DNA from: Acridotheres tristis
Taxonomy: Eukaryota > Chordata > Aves > Passeriformes > Sturnidae
Reading direction: 5' to 3'
Assembly: GCA_037013685.1 (NCBI GenBank)
Contig: CM072919.1
Span: forward strand, 47,671,616 to 47,735,615
DNA: 64,000 bases
This document shows positions 26,504 to 37,573 of the stretch, one piece after another. Every line of letters begins with the position of its first letter. Position 1 is the stretch's first letter. The position numbers and the translations under genes are program-made. Under the pieces are notes generated by a model. The model had not been told where the DNA came from. It saw only the letters and a program-made list of their open reading frames with translations, and did no database searches.

Positions 26504-27027
26504 TACCCTACTTGAACTGATAAAGGTTCTGCTTCAGATTACAAAAGCAAATAAATATATGTATGTTATATTGTATTATATATATTTCTGTTCTTTAGTA
26601 TAGCTAAAGGACAACTTCCCATGGAATAATGCATTCCTTTAAAATTGCAGAAGATTTTCATAATTTTTTTTTAAACATTCCTATTGTAACCTACATCAAA
26701 AGGGCAGCTATGTTTCTTGTGTCTGACTATACATATGCATTATAAAAAAGTGAGTCTACTGTAATTACCAGTTTGCAGAGCGAATTCCTGCAGGGTTTGT
26801 ACTCTCCCCATTAGTAAAAGAGATAAGTTGAAATGTATTAAAATTTCACTGTACAACTGGGAGTTTTTGTTCACAGTAAATGTGGTAATGTTTCTTCATT
26901 GCTTGACTGTTTGTGTTTAAATTTAGGCAGTGTGCCCAACAGGGACAAAATTATAGGATAAAGCTATGTATAAAAGAAAATCCTTCTGAGAAAACCAATA
27001 ACATTTCTCCCTCCACTGCCTGCCCCC

Positions 27028-27107
27028 CTTCTCTCTCTTTTCTCTCTCTCTCTCTGGTTTTATTATATATATATATATATATATTCACATATATTTTTTT
27101 TTTTTTT
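27028..27107 (+). repeat. CT, then TA, then poly-T microsatellites
   Basis: A ctctctct run (about 27028-27056), a ta run (27061-27085) and a T run (27095-27107) follow each other within 80 bp. Confidence 0.85.
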
Positions 27108-28609
27108 AATGTTCCATTCTGGCCAAAGAGACACATATTTCGCACTTACTGGAATTCTACTCTCTCCTAAATAAGGTGAAGGGACAGAATATACTTTAGT
27201 GAACATTCATGAAAAAATATCCATTACTTTGTTTTCACGAAATACCAAAGAAACAAAATTTAAAAGTTACATTAATAAAAGAAATGCATATTTAAGTAAT
27301 GAATTACTTCATCTAATGGGGAGAATTTTTTTACCTATTTGTCTGGCTTTTTGGGGGTGAGGCAAAAAAAGCCCAACTTGGGTGGTTTTCTTATTATTTG
27401 CTTGTAGTATCAGTCTTGTGGCTGACAGGATTGGTCAGGAGGAAGGAACAGTGCAGGATTGAGTAGTTTATTAATGTAAATAAGAAGTTATTGCTTTAGG
27501 GTAAAACTTAAGAACAGGATACATAGTATAGAGTTTTGACCTTGAAGAGAGAGCAAATATTATGTTCCTTTTAGAATAATTTTCAAAACAATAAAATATT
27601 TCATTATAATTCTTTCATGTATCTTTTGTAGAACCCATATTTATCTACAGTGGGTAACATGCAGCACAGTGCAGTGTAAATCTACATAATTCTTTTTGCC
27701 AAATTAACACCCCATCATTTAGAATCCAGAAAACAATAATGTGAGAAGGAAAGAAAATCCTGACAGACAAAACTTCCTAAAGAGCAGATTAGACAATGAA
27801 CAATGTATTTTTGATACTATTTAAGGAGAATTCCTGATCAAATGAGCATAAAGAATTAGCTGTTTTATGGGCCATGCTGCATTTTACTTTGTTTAAATCA
27901 GATGTTGCTTATTCTTTCATCTCATAGAAGAAAAAGGTAGAAAATAAAAAATCCAACTGATTTTGCTAACATAATTTTGTGTGGACATTTAGATTTTTCT
28001 TATGAGGTTCCCTATTTACTTGTTAGAAGTGATATATTTGCATATTTACATATTTTCATTTGTAATTTTTACTGGACAGAAGAATTGATCAAAACTAGTT
28101 TAGAGATTCTGAGTTATTTATCTGATCACCTTAAAGACTTAACATTCTTATCATCTTCTGATTGATTTGTGGAGAAACAATAGATGAAGAACAGATATTA
28201 ACAAATAGATTAGTTATTTGATTTAATTGATTGAAGTAACTCCTTTTGAACCACTTATAATCTGAACAAAATCCTCTTTTGTGGATTACTGACCCAGCAG
28301 TCCACATAATGTTAAAAATTGTTGACAATTTCCTTCCATGTTCATGCTAGATCCACAGGTTCTATGTATTTTTTAAGATACTAGAGGAAAAAAAAACTTT
28401 TTGGAACATATTTACTTTTAATTTTTACATCACAAGTTTTGAATTATTGGCTTACATGCTTTATTCTGAAACATCTCCTATAAGGCAGTAGAAGTCTTTT
28501 GTGAATGGCAAGGCTGATCCCACACTATAGGAATTTCAGCATACTTTCTCCAATGCGGTTGCCAGCAAGATATACTTGTTTTCTATAAGAACTATCACCT
28601 GGACTTTTT

Positions 28610-29135
28610 ATAGAATCATGGGCTCAAGGTGTGGTTAGGGGTGGAAGGAATTTTTAAAGATCATCTAGTCCAAACCTCTACCATGGGCAGGGACATCTCT
28701 GAGTACATCAGGTAGCTCAGAGCCCTTTCCAGCCTGACCTTGAATGTTCCCAGGGATGAGGCATCATCCACTGCCTTCCTGGGCAATCTGTTCCAGTGTT
28801 TTACCACTGTCCTCAAAAAAAATTTATTCCTTGTATGTAATCTAAACCTATCCTCTTTCAGTTGTCTTACCACTACATGCCACTGTAAAAATCCCCTTTC
28901 CTTTAGGTGCTGGAAAGCTGTTATGAGTAGTCTCTGGAGCTTTCTCTTCCCCTCTCCGAACTATCCCACTTCTCTCAATCTTTCCTCATAGAAGGTATTC
29001 CAGCCCTCTGCTCATTATGGTCTGTATTTGGACTCGCTCCAACAGGTGCATGTCCTTCCTTTGCTGGGGACTCCAGAGACAAATCCTCCAGGTGGGGTCT
29101 CACCAGGGCAGAGTAAATCACAGGTCCAGGGCAGG
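28610..29135 (-). mobile_element. CR1 LINE fragment, 3' part
   Basis: It starts on the + strand with tagaatcatgg and an agatcatctagtccaaacct signature, the reverse complement of a CR1 3' end. The minus strand codes a relic of the ORF2 C-terminus (LKEDRFRLHTRNKFF and VVKHWNRLPRKAVDD at 28661-28873), and further 5' there is the complement of the familiar gctccaacaggtgcatgtcc block. It is 5'-truncated, and its upstream edge near 29135 is approximate. Confidence 0.93.
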
Positions 29136-30552
29136 CCAGTAAAAACAGTGGAAGCAGCTTGCCTCCTGTGCTCTCTAAAGGGGACAGTGAATTGTGGTTA
29201 CTTGAGATGAATACCTGGGTGTAGCTTGAAGTGTTATTCTTTAGAAGAGTCGTGGTTAGAGAAGAGTATGTGAAACTTCCTGCGGGTGCATCCGTGCATG
29301 TTGGATACCTATCTGACACTGACCGCTGCCTTGGCAACCTGAGAGCCCGAGCTCCAGTGTCTGACAGTGTTGGTTTCAGAGCAGAAATCTGGTTTTCATC
29401 TGTGAGAACAAATATCTGTGTTTGCTAACAGGCTCTTGGGCACAGGGAATCTCATTCTTAAATCAACTATGTTTTTTCTTCAAATTTTAAGCAAAGAAGC
29501 ACTTGTCAGTCTTAATTTTTTCAGTGCAAATAACTTTGATGCTTAAGACCCTCAGACTAGTTTTACATGCTATAGAAACATAGGGTGATACTGTACCTGC
29601 AGTCTTTGTACAGTATCCTGTAGGCAGCCCTGTGAGCAGAGTGTCTAGAACTAGCATGAAACCTCTACAGAAACTTCCCGAAAAATAAAACCTATAGTCT
29701 GTGTTATATTTCTCTAGAAAAGTCCAGGTAGTATTCCTTAACACAGGTTTCTACTTTTACTGGTGTCTGGGGTAGAACTGAAGAGCAACTCCTATTTAGG
29801 AGGCAAGATTACAAATGAGTTTTTTTACTTCTCTTCTTATTCCCCATTCACTTATCAGCTCTTTCTCAAGAAGACTTGAAAACAGTTTTCTAGTATGCTT
29901 AAAGATTAGGTTTTTCTTACTCCAGGAAAAGCTGTTTTATCCCATTAACAGCTTTCTCTCTGGTTAGCATTCTTCTCTTCATATTATATTAGTAACTGTT
30001 TTCTTGAATGCCACAGAGAAATGTAACAATATTATTACCTTTCAGATTGTATTTACTGAAAATAAATACAAGTAAGAAACAATGCTAATACAACGTGATG
30101 TGAACTTGCTAATAAATACTGCAATGCAGTGAATAACTGAGAAGATATTCGAGTATCTCTAAATGGGAGAGAGATTAAAAATATCATAGCATTACATTAA
30201 TGTTTCAGACCATTCAAATGCAAAGTAAATTCCCCTTTACTGTTTTTTTTGTTTTGGGAAAAGCATTATTAGGCTATTAGTATTGAAGTTAGTAATGGTC
30301 ATGTATCAATTAAAGTTTTTTTTTTTAGGTGATTCCTCTGCGTACAATCTTCCATTTACTAATGATAAATCAAAGTCAACTTGTATCATTAAAAAAACTG
30401 TTAAAAATTTTGTACCTGCAGAAGAAATAATAATCCTAAATGTTTCTGCCTTACCTTTTCCCTCATACCTCACCATGTTGTGTTAGCAATTTATTAGCCT
30501 TATCTCTGAATATTAGCATTACCCGTTTTTCTCAGATTGTGCAGTTAGAGAT

Positions 30553-30650
30553 TGAGTGGTTAAGTAAGTGCATCTATGGCAGTGACAAACCCAGGATCAG
30601 TATCAAGGCATTCCCCCTCCTCCAGTCCAGTGTTTCAGCTGCTGAATTAC
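30553..30650 (+). mobile_element. MIR-like SINE remnant (3' half)
   Basis: gtggttaagtaagtgcatct, then ggcagtgacaaacccaggat and a ccagtccagtgtttcagctg block resemble the distal part of MIR ('taagtgacttgccc ... ggcagagctgggattagaac ... agtccagtgctctaacc'). Diverged. Edges are approximate. Confidence 0.45.
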
Positions 30651-33600
30651 CCATACAAGCATTTTAGCTGAGATTCAAAATTGTCTTTTTTTGTACCATA
30701 ATTGCATGATGGAGGTATACTGTCACCCTTCAGAGACAGAGATACTTCTGCATGTGTCTGCTTCGTTCTGAGGAAAGTGCAGCAAGCACTTCCACCTCAA
30801 TTTTCCCTCTTTCTTAGAAGTTAAAACATACATGAGAAGGGGGATAATGAATCCCTTGTTTTATTTTGCTTGTGGGTTTTTTGCTTTACCTGCTAAACTG
30901 TCTTTATCTCAACACACAAATTTTATCCCTCCTACTTTTCTGATTTCTCTTCCCAATCCCACTATGAGGGAAGTGAGCAAAACGGCTGTGTGGGGCTTAG
31001 ATATCAGCTGAATTTAAACCAAAACAGTTCCCTATTACACCAGTCTCATTACAGGAGGGTGACATTGTGCATTTCCTAAATGTCTGTATACAAATGTTCC
31101 TCCTTTTGGTGTTAATTTGAAAATAAACTGTTATTCTACTCCTGATTTTCCAGCTATTAAAAATAATGTAATTTCATTGGGATCTTTTTGCCATTTCTAC
31201 AGCAGAATTTTTGCTGTGATTTTTTTAAAAAAGTACTTAATTGGTAGGAAAAAATATTTATTTGGATTCATAAAGTAGTAAAGGAGGGACAGATTTTTTA
31301 GGAGCTTTTTAAAGAACATATACCTGCTCTGAAAAAGAAAGAAAAAACTCTGAGCCTAAAATTATCTTCTTAGCTTTATAACAAAGAAATAGAATGAGAA
31401 AATTAATGGCAGAGGAGACTTTCTGTTAAAACGTGTTGAAACATTTGTAGAACTTATCTGTTGTCTTCTACTTCATACCTTCTTCTGTCATGAGTCAACA
31501 TACAGCAAAATGAGATTGGATCTCCATGTTTCTCATTAGTCCTACCCATTAACTTCGATTATTTTGGTATGCCATCATGTCTCAAGATCATCTACTTTAT
31601 GATGGCTTCAAATTGTTCTCCTCATGACAGTGTTGTTTACTTTTAATAAAATATTAGTTCAAAATTATATAATTTTCATTTCCAATAGAGACTAAAACTG
31701 TTTGATAATGGATAGAAAAAGTTAATTTAACATGTTGTATTTGGATTTCTCTTAAAGTTAAGACATAAGCTGCAAAAAGTGCTTTTTGCTTCTATGCTTC
31801 TCATAATTGCACGCAAATATTTCATTCATTGATACACAACACCTGAACTATTATTAGTTTTAAAAACATAAATGAGATTATTTATTCTGTCAATTAAATA
31901 TGGAAAGATCTTGCCTGTATAACAAAAACGCACAGAACTTGTGAATTGCCATTATACAAAATATTTATTATGCAAAATCTAAGTTTTAAGTATACATAGG
32001 TGTATATATTTGTGTGTTTAAAACCTATGGCATCTTTGCTAACTAACACATTTATTTAGAGTGCATACTCGCATATTCTTACTGATTTTAATGCAACTTT
32101 CAAGAACTGCACTTATGCATCAGTTTGCCAGTTTGCAGTCTCACTAAAAGGATTTCACTGGACCAAATTATCCTCAAGCCTCATGCTTCTGTGACTGGTA
32201 ACAGGGGATTTAGATTATATGAGCCCTATGGGATAAATGTACGGGAGATGCATTAGAAAGGTAGTTGGAACATCGATGCAGAGAATGAGTGCAGTTGACT
32301 CCATTATGTATTCAGGTGAACAGTGATATAGATGTGGAAAGAAGACATTTTTTAAATTAACTTTTTGCACTTGAGAAAAGTGAGGTAGGGACATTAGAAA
32401 TAAGATGGTTAACACTGCCACTTTATAGAAAGATGTGATTGAGACTTCAGTAAGATGCTATTCAACTTCACAGAACTCTCAAAGCCTCATCATGAGTTAC
32501 ATTACAAAGTTTTGTTGCAGAACATATCTGTCTCTCCAGAATGTTGCATCATTTAAAACTGCCTCCATCTTTCATGATCATTTGTAAGTACTCCAGAGAA
32601 GGAATCATATATGTTCTTTGCATATTCCCTTCTTCTCCCATGCTATCGTCCCCTTCATGGTAGCTTATTGACTCTCATCTCTTGGAAGCTCTGTGGAATA
32701 GCCAGAAAGATTGATTTTTCCATTACTGCTGTTGGCTATTTCTATTAACATGTGAATAATATTTACATTTTTGATATAATAAAATCACCCAAACAATATT
32801 AAATTAATATCCTTGGTCTGGGAGAAACCCAGAGAAGCCAGGTCTAACATATTTTAATAGCCATACAAACTTACGTGTAGGTGTACTGACATCACACTTT
32901 AATTTTAGTCAAAGTTCTTTTCTTTTTCATCATGCCTTACAGGAAGAAGATCTCAAAGAGAGCTGCAGGATATTTCTCAATGTCAATTTTAAAATTTTAG
33001 GATTTAAGGAATCAGCAGTATAAACTTTTAAAGATTATTCTACTGAAGTCCAGTCCATTTCTGCATAGGTCCTCAAGGGCCATTGTAATTTTCATACAAA
33101 TACAAGAAGAATTATATTTGGAACTCAGTGTAAGGGATGTAAAAAAATGTCTGAGAATTCCTGCTAACTACTAGCCATTGACATGGTAAAATATAACAGC
33201 AGATGTGTTTCAAAGAGGTGGATGTAGGAAATTGTTTTGTTGCGTACTTAAGGTGTTAACCTGCAAGTTGCCATCTAAATGCATAGTTGCCTATCAGGAG
33301 ACTGCTGATTGTAGTATTTCTTTCACTATTCGCTGGTTTCTTTTCCTTCTGTTTTCTCTCTGGCTTTCTTGGGGAAATTACTGAGGAAAATCTCAGCCAG
33401 GGAAAATTTCAGTTTCTTGCCTAAAAAACAGTGTAGTATGTAAAGTCTCATTGCGTAAACTTTTTATCAAAATCTTGGGAAGGCAGAATTACAGCATGTG
33501 ACTTGTGGAATGCCTAGCTAAACTCTTTCAGAAGCACTTTCTGGCAAAATTCTAACATTGGTACACCCTTGGATTTTTATACCTACACTTTAGCGAGTTG

Positions 33601-34301
33601 GAACAACGGTTGCAATATTTAGCTGCTACCTCCAGGATCTTTTTATTATCCCCACTTCCCCACTCCACCCTTTTAAAATCAAGCAGTACCAGACATCCAA
33701 CCACAGTTAAACCAACTCACTCAGCTACCTACAAGAACATCAGCTACTGTACCTTAAAATCCTACTGGTGGGAATAGAGGTCTGCATTAACACTTTGAGT
33801 TCTTAGGTTAATCTATGCCACATTCAACTTCAGCCGCCCTTCTGGCATTCTGCGCAAGCTGTCAGTGACTTCTACTCCCAACTTAAGTAGTGTTGAAAAA
33901 CAGTTGAAAAAGTACTGTTCATAATTGTGGTGCATATCTTTGCAAGGCTCGGTGAGTTTTCTGGTTGCATTGTGGAGGTCTTCAAGCACATTACTTCCTT
34001 TCATGTTAATGACCATTAGTGTTCCAACCCTGTGTGTAGGATCACACACTGTTTTAGCACCTTGAATCTTCCTGTCACCGAGTTACACTGACTTCATATT
34101 GGGTATTGCAGTGATCTCAGGTAGTTACAATAATTCTGAATTAACTTAGTGAAGTGCAAAATTAGTCTTTGAAATAAAGATTAAATTCTGTTTGAGATTT
34201 CCAGTAGTCTCTACTACTATGGAATAGCTTCAAATATATGTTGCATCTGCCCTGGCAACACTTACTGTCCTTGTGTCTAGTTGTTGTTTAGGGAATGTAG
34301 G

Positions 34302-34386
34302 CATCAGGCTAACAAAATAATTTGCCCAAGATCATGCCAGAAGATGAATTGGAATGAGTCGTTCCAGACCTAAATGAGCATCTTAC
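34302..34386 (+). mobile_element. MIR-like SINE remnant
   Basis: aataatttgcccaagatcat, then gccagaagatgaattggaat and gttccagacctaaatgagca follow the MIR order ('acttgcccaagatcacacag ... agagctgggaatagaaccca'). Diverged. Edges are approximate. Confidence 0.5.
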
Positions 34387-36994
34387 AGCTTCAGGGGTAG
34401 TCCTCATCATTCAGAAGTATGCATGGGATTCTCTGTGGTGGAATGGGAAACTATTGAAACCAAATTACAGCCTGGCATCAACATACACCCTTGGCAGGAA
34501 AAGCAGCCAAGTAAGGCCAGGCTGAATATTTTGGCCATGCTAATTATCTTTTGATTTTTTCATGCCAATTGATATTAATTTATAAAAATGCATAGCTCTT
34601 TTTGAAGACTTTCCAGATTTATTTATTGGAGGAAAAAGCTGACATTTTCATGTTTCTGAAAAATTTGGGTGAATTTTTTGAGCAATGTGTATAAAAACTA
34701 AAAATCATACTAATTAGTTAGTTCCACACTTTATATCATCAATACTCTCTTTAACTTAGAGAAGAGGAAAAGAAACATATAACCTCTAAATTTTTCCCTC
34801 CGGTTTATAATCTATAGTGACTAAATGGATAATTTTTGAATAGGTGTAATAAAACTTACTCTTAAGCTGCAACATTGCATTTCAGTTTCAATCTGAATCA
34901 ATTTTTTACAGGAACTTGTTGACCTCTAGGCCAAAAGTGGATAGGGTTGTAATGGAAATGCTGATGAGCCTTAATAAAGCAACTCTTCCAAATGTCAGTT
35001 TCATCTAGTACATGTACTGCACTGCATTACACCTCTTACAGGTACTGTAAAAGACACGTGAACAAGTCAAAATATCATCAAATACAACCAGTGTATGTCA
35101 CATTGGTGCAGAGATCTGAAAAAAGTGGTGAATGTGAGAAAATCTTCTGTGGCAAAATAAGAACACCACTTTGAAAGAACCCCTTCTTGCAGTACAATTA
35201 ATTACTGAGTTCATTAATTAATGAACATATTAGCAAAAGAGCACCATTACTGACCAGTGTAGTCCTGATATATTACCAAGTCAATACACTATTGAACATG
35301 AAACAAGACCTTCCAGGAGATTTTTTTTCTCATACCCACAAACACATATATTATTCCTGCATGGTCAGCACTTCTTTGGTACCCTTATATTTCATATTAC
35401 TAATTCTTTTAATCACACATCCATAGAGCTTTGTTTTATAACCTGGCTACTGAGTAATTGGACAGGTGACATTGGGACTGAGGCCCTGAAGTGTCAGGCG
35501 TAATAGAGCAGGATTTTTTCTTCCCCATTAGGTTTTTGAGAGTAAAAGGTTGTAAAGGAGCAGATAGGATAAGAGGAATAAAGGACTCTTGTAAGATAAA
35601 TTTGTCAGAGAAATACAGATATTAAATGTATCCATGAACTATAAATGCCTTAACATTTATGTCTGATGCAGATAAATAAGTAAAGGGATCAACCATTTAA
35701 AACAATTCTGAAGCTTTTTTATTGTCAGCAGCCAAAGAGCTTAGCCAGACCAAGTTAATGCTGAATGTAATTTTTTGAAAGTCACTACAGTTAAGATAAT
35801 TATTTTTGGTATGGAAAATAAGTGTGAGTGTGTGTATTAATTCTTCAGAAAAGGCAAGAGTCTTCATAATTCTTCAGTATCTCTGTGGCATGGACACCAA
35901 GCGCCCTTCCCCCATCTTAGCCCCCAAGTAATCATTGATTGCATCTAAATCTATAGAGATATCTTTTCCTGGCAGCTCTGGTAGTTACAGTAGATTGTTA
36001 ATCTGTGAATGATCAGAATAAGCCTCTCTGTCTCAGAAATCTCCATGCAAATTACATCTAAATGCATGCCATAAATTTACTAGTAGCAGTTTGAAGTGCA
36101 CAGGTCATCTTCTACACTATTTAAAAACATATGTCTGTTACATTAGAAAGAGTCTCATTCAATTTATATTCACTTTTCTGTGGCTGTAGCTAGCCCTTGT
36201 CAAAGTAAACCTGTGTAATTTTTCAAATAATTCTAAAAAGGAAGGTGAGAAAGTCTATTATTAAGAAAGGTGTATTATTAAGCAAACTTGAGACCTCTAC
36301 ATGGGACTGGAGTTTTACCATTGCTACTTGAAAACAGAGAAATATATGTTTAACAATTGAGGAGTTTTAAGAGGTAAAAGGCTATTCCTAGGTACTGGAG
36401 AAAGTGAGAGATGTAAAGGCAAGTTACAGGCTTTTGAGCCAGTCCTATTCTTGTACCTTGAACATTTTATTGTTTTGGGAACACATAAAATCCATGACTT
36501 CTTTTTGCAGCAGAGTTATGTCTTACGTGAACCCCAAAAAAGAAATTAAAAAATAACTTTTGGATCCCATGGAGGCTGGGGAAATACATTTGTAGTTTTC
36601 TTTTCCATATGTTTTTGTTTCCTAATTTTTATCTGGTTTTGAAATTGGCATGCACCTATGGTTAGACATCACTAGTAACTTTCTTTCTTCATTAAGTCAA
36701 TGTAAAACCCGGATATTTATGAAACTCCTACAGCATCCTCATCCTACCAACCTTTTTTTTTTCCTAAAGAAAATAGAGCAAATCTTAGAAAGATTTTAGG
36801 ACTGTATTCATCTCCTTGGGACATACTGATATATGTTTTTGAAAGAAAATTTATTTCTACTTTAAAAAGGAGCAAGGCCTTGAATGTTAGGAGGCTGGCT
36901 TTTGCTATATAGTTCATATTGTTCTAGCCATCACAACAAATTTGTACAAACAGGGAGAAATACATTAACATGTGTTTTCTGTTTCTTTTTCCAG

Positions 36995-37097
36995 GCCATC
37001 CGCTGTACACTGGTAAATTGCACATGTGAATGTTTTCAGCCAGGGAAGATTAACCTGAGAACCTGTGATCAGTGTAAACATGGCTGGGTGGCACATG
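36995..37097 (+). CDS. BNC2: BNC2 internal coding exon (N-terminal Cys-rich segment)
   Basis: Internal exon of basonuclin 2, a nuclear C2H2 zinc-finger protein thought to act in transcription or RNA processing. It is preceded by a pyrimidine-rich tract and cag (acceptor at 36992-36994) and followed by gtaaga (donor from 37098). It encodes 34 whole codons plus one base, starting AIRCTLVNC and ending HGWVAH. Cysteines fall at exon residues 4, 9, 11, 13, 24 and 27, with histidines at 29 and 34, giving CX4CXCXCX10CX2CXHX4H; that this binds metal is inference. The upstream intron is phase 0 and the downstream one phase 1; the leftover G joins CC of the next exon to make Ala. I recognise the peptide as the conserved basonuclin N-terminal region. 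BNC1 is the paralogue and is very similar here; the following exon favours BNC2. The exon length of 103 bp is not a multiple of three, so skipping it alone breaks the frame. Confidence 0.95.
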
Positions 37098-37546
37098 GTA
37101 AGAAATATCTGTTCTGGGTTTGGTTTTTTTCAATAGTGGTACCTATTTGTGTGCACAATCTGAGTTTGTGTATGTGTATGCATGGACATGCTTTTTTAAC
37201 AGAAATTTCCTGTATGAAAAAGAGTCTGTTATTCTGGCAACAGCTTAAAGTGCCACTGGAGTTCAAAAGCTCAAAAGAATATTCTAGCCTTCAGAAAATA
37301 ATGTAGTTCTAGTAGTGCTTCACAGAAAGGCAAAAAGTTTACAGTATGGTTGCACAGCAGAGTTTGTATTGCAGAGGCATCAGCCAATAAGTCACAAGGC
37401 CCAAACGGAGAAACATTCAGATCTCACATGTTGAGAGTGCATCCTATATGGCAAAGAAATTGTGCATATGTGATTTGTGAGTTGAACCTTTCTTCCCATG
37501 TTTAAGTATCTTAATAAAGAAAGGAAGGATTAGAATTCCCAGATCA

Positions 37547-37573
37547 GGCATGAAAGGCATGAAAGGCATAAAA
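37547..37573 (+). repeat. 9-bp tandem repeat, three copies
   Basis: The unit ggcatgaaa occurs twice exactly, followed by a third copy with one change (ggcataaaa). Confidence 0.85.

Larger units (their letters stand above)
1..36994 (+). other. BNC2: BNC2 upstream intron, 3' part
   Basis: Non-coding sequence upstream of the 36995 exon. It ends in a polypyrimidine tract and cag at 36992-36994. I found no further exon that I could support: open frames here are short (at most about 140 codons), mostly lie in CR1 copies or low-complexity tracts, and lack family similarity that I can recognise. The true BNC2 start and first exons must lie before position 1, unless an unrecognised alternative first exon is present. 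The contents I can name are three CR1 fragments, five MIR-like SINE remnants and several microsatellites, listed separately. Between them (for example 2300-4400, 6400-9750, 15.4-19.5, 24-27 and 31-34 kb) I see only unique AT-rich sequence. Enhancers are plausible in such introns, but none can be identified from this sequence alone. Confidence 0.8.

Noticed and set aside
28661..28873. 70-codon minus-strand open frame as a host gene
   Set aside because: It is the same CR1 ORF2 tail (HWNRLPRKAV pattern) as in the 9.8-kb copy.
33813..34049. Minus-strand open frame of about 78 codons (GTG start) with protein-like composition
   Set aside because: I cannot match it to a family. No poly-A tail or other retrocopy mark is visible, and a frame of this length is expected by chance in 64 kb. 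A protein search of the 33813-34095 minus frame would settle it.
36884..37306. 140-codon open frame running through the first BNC2 exon
   Set aside because: Only the exon 36995-37097 is coding. The upstream part reads through intron and polypyrimidine tract, and the downstream part is intron after a good gtaaga donor; the true protein joins to 53671.
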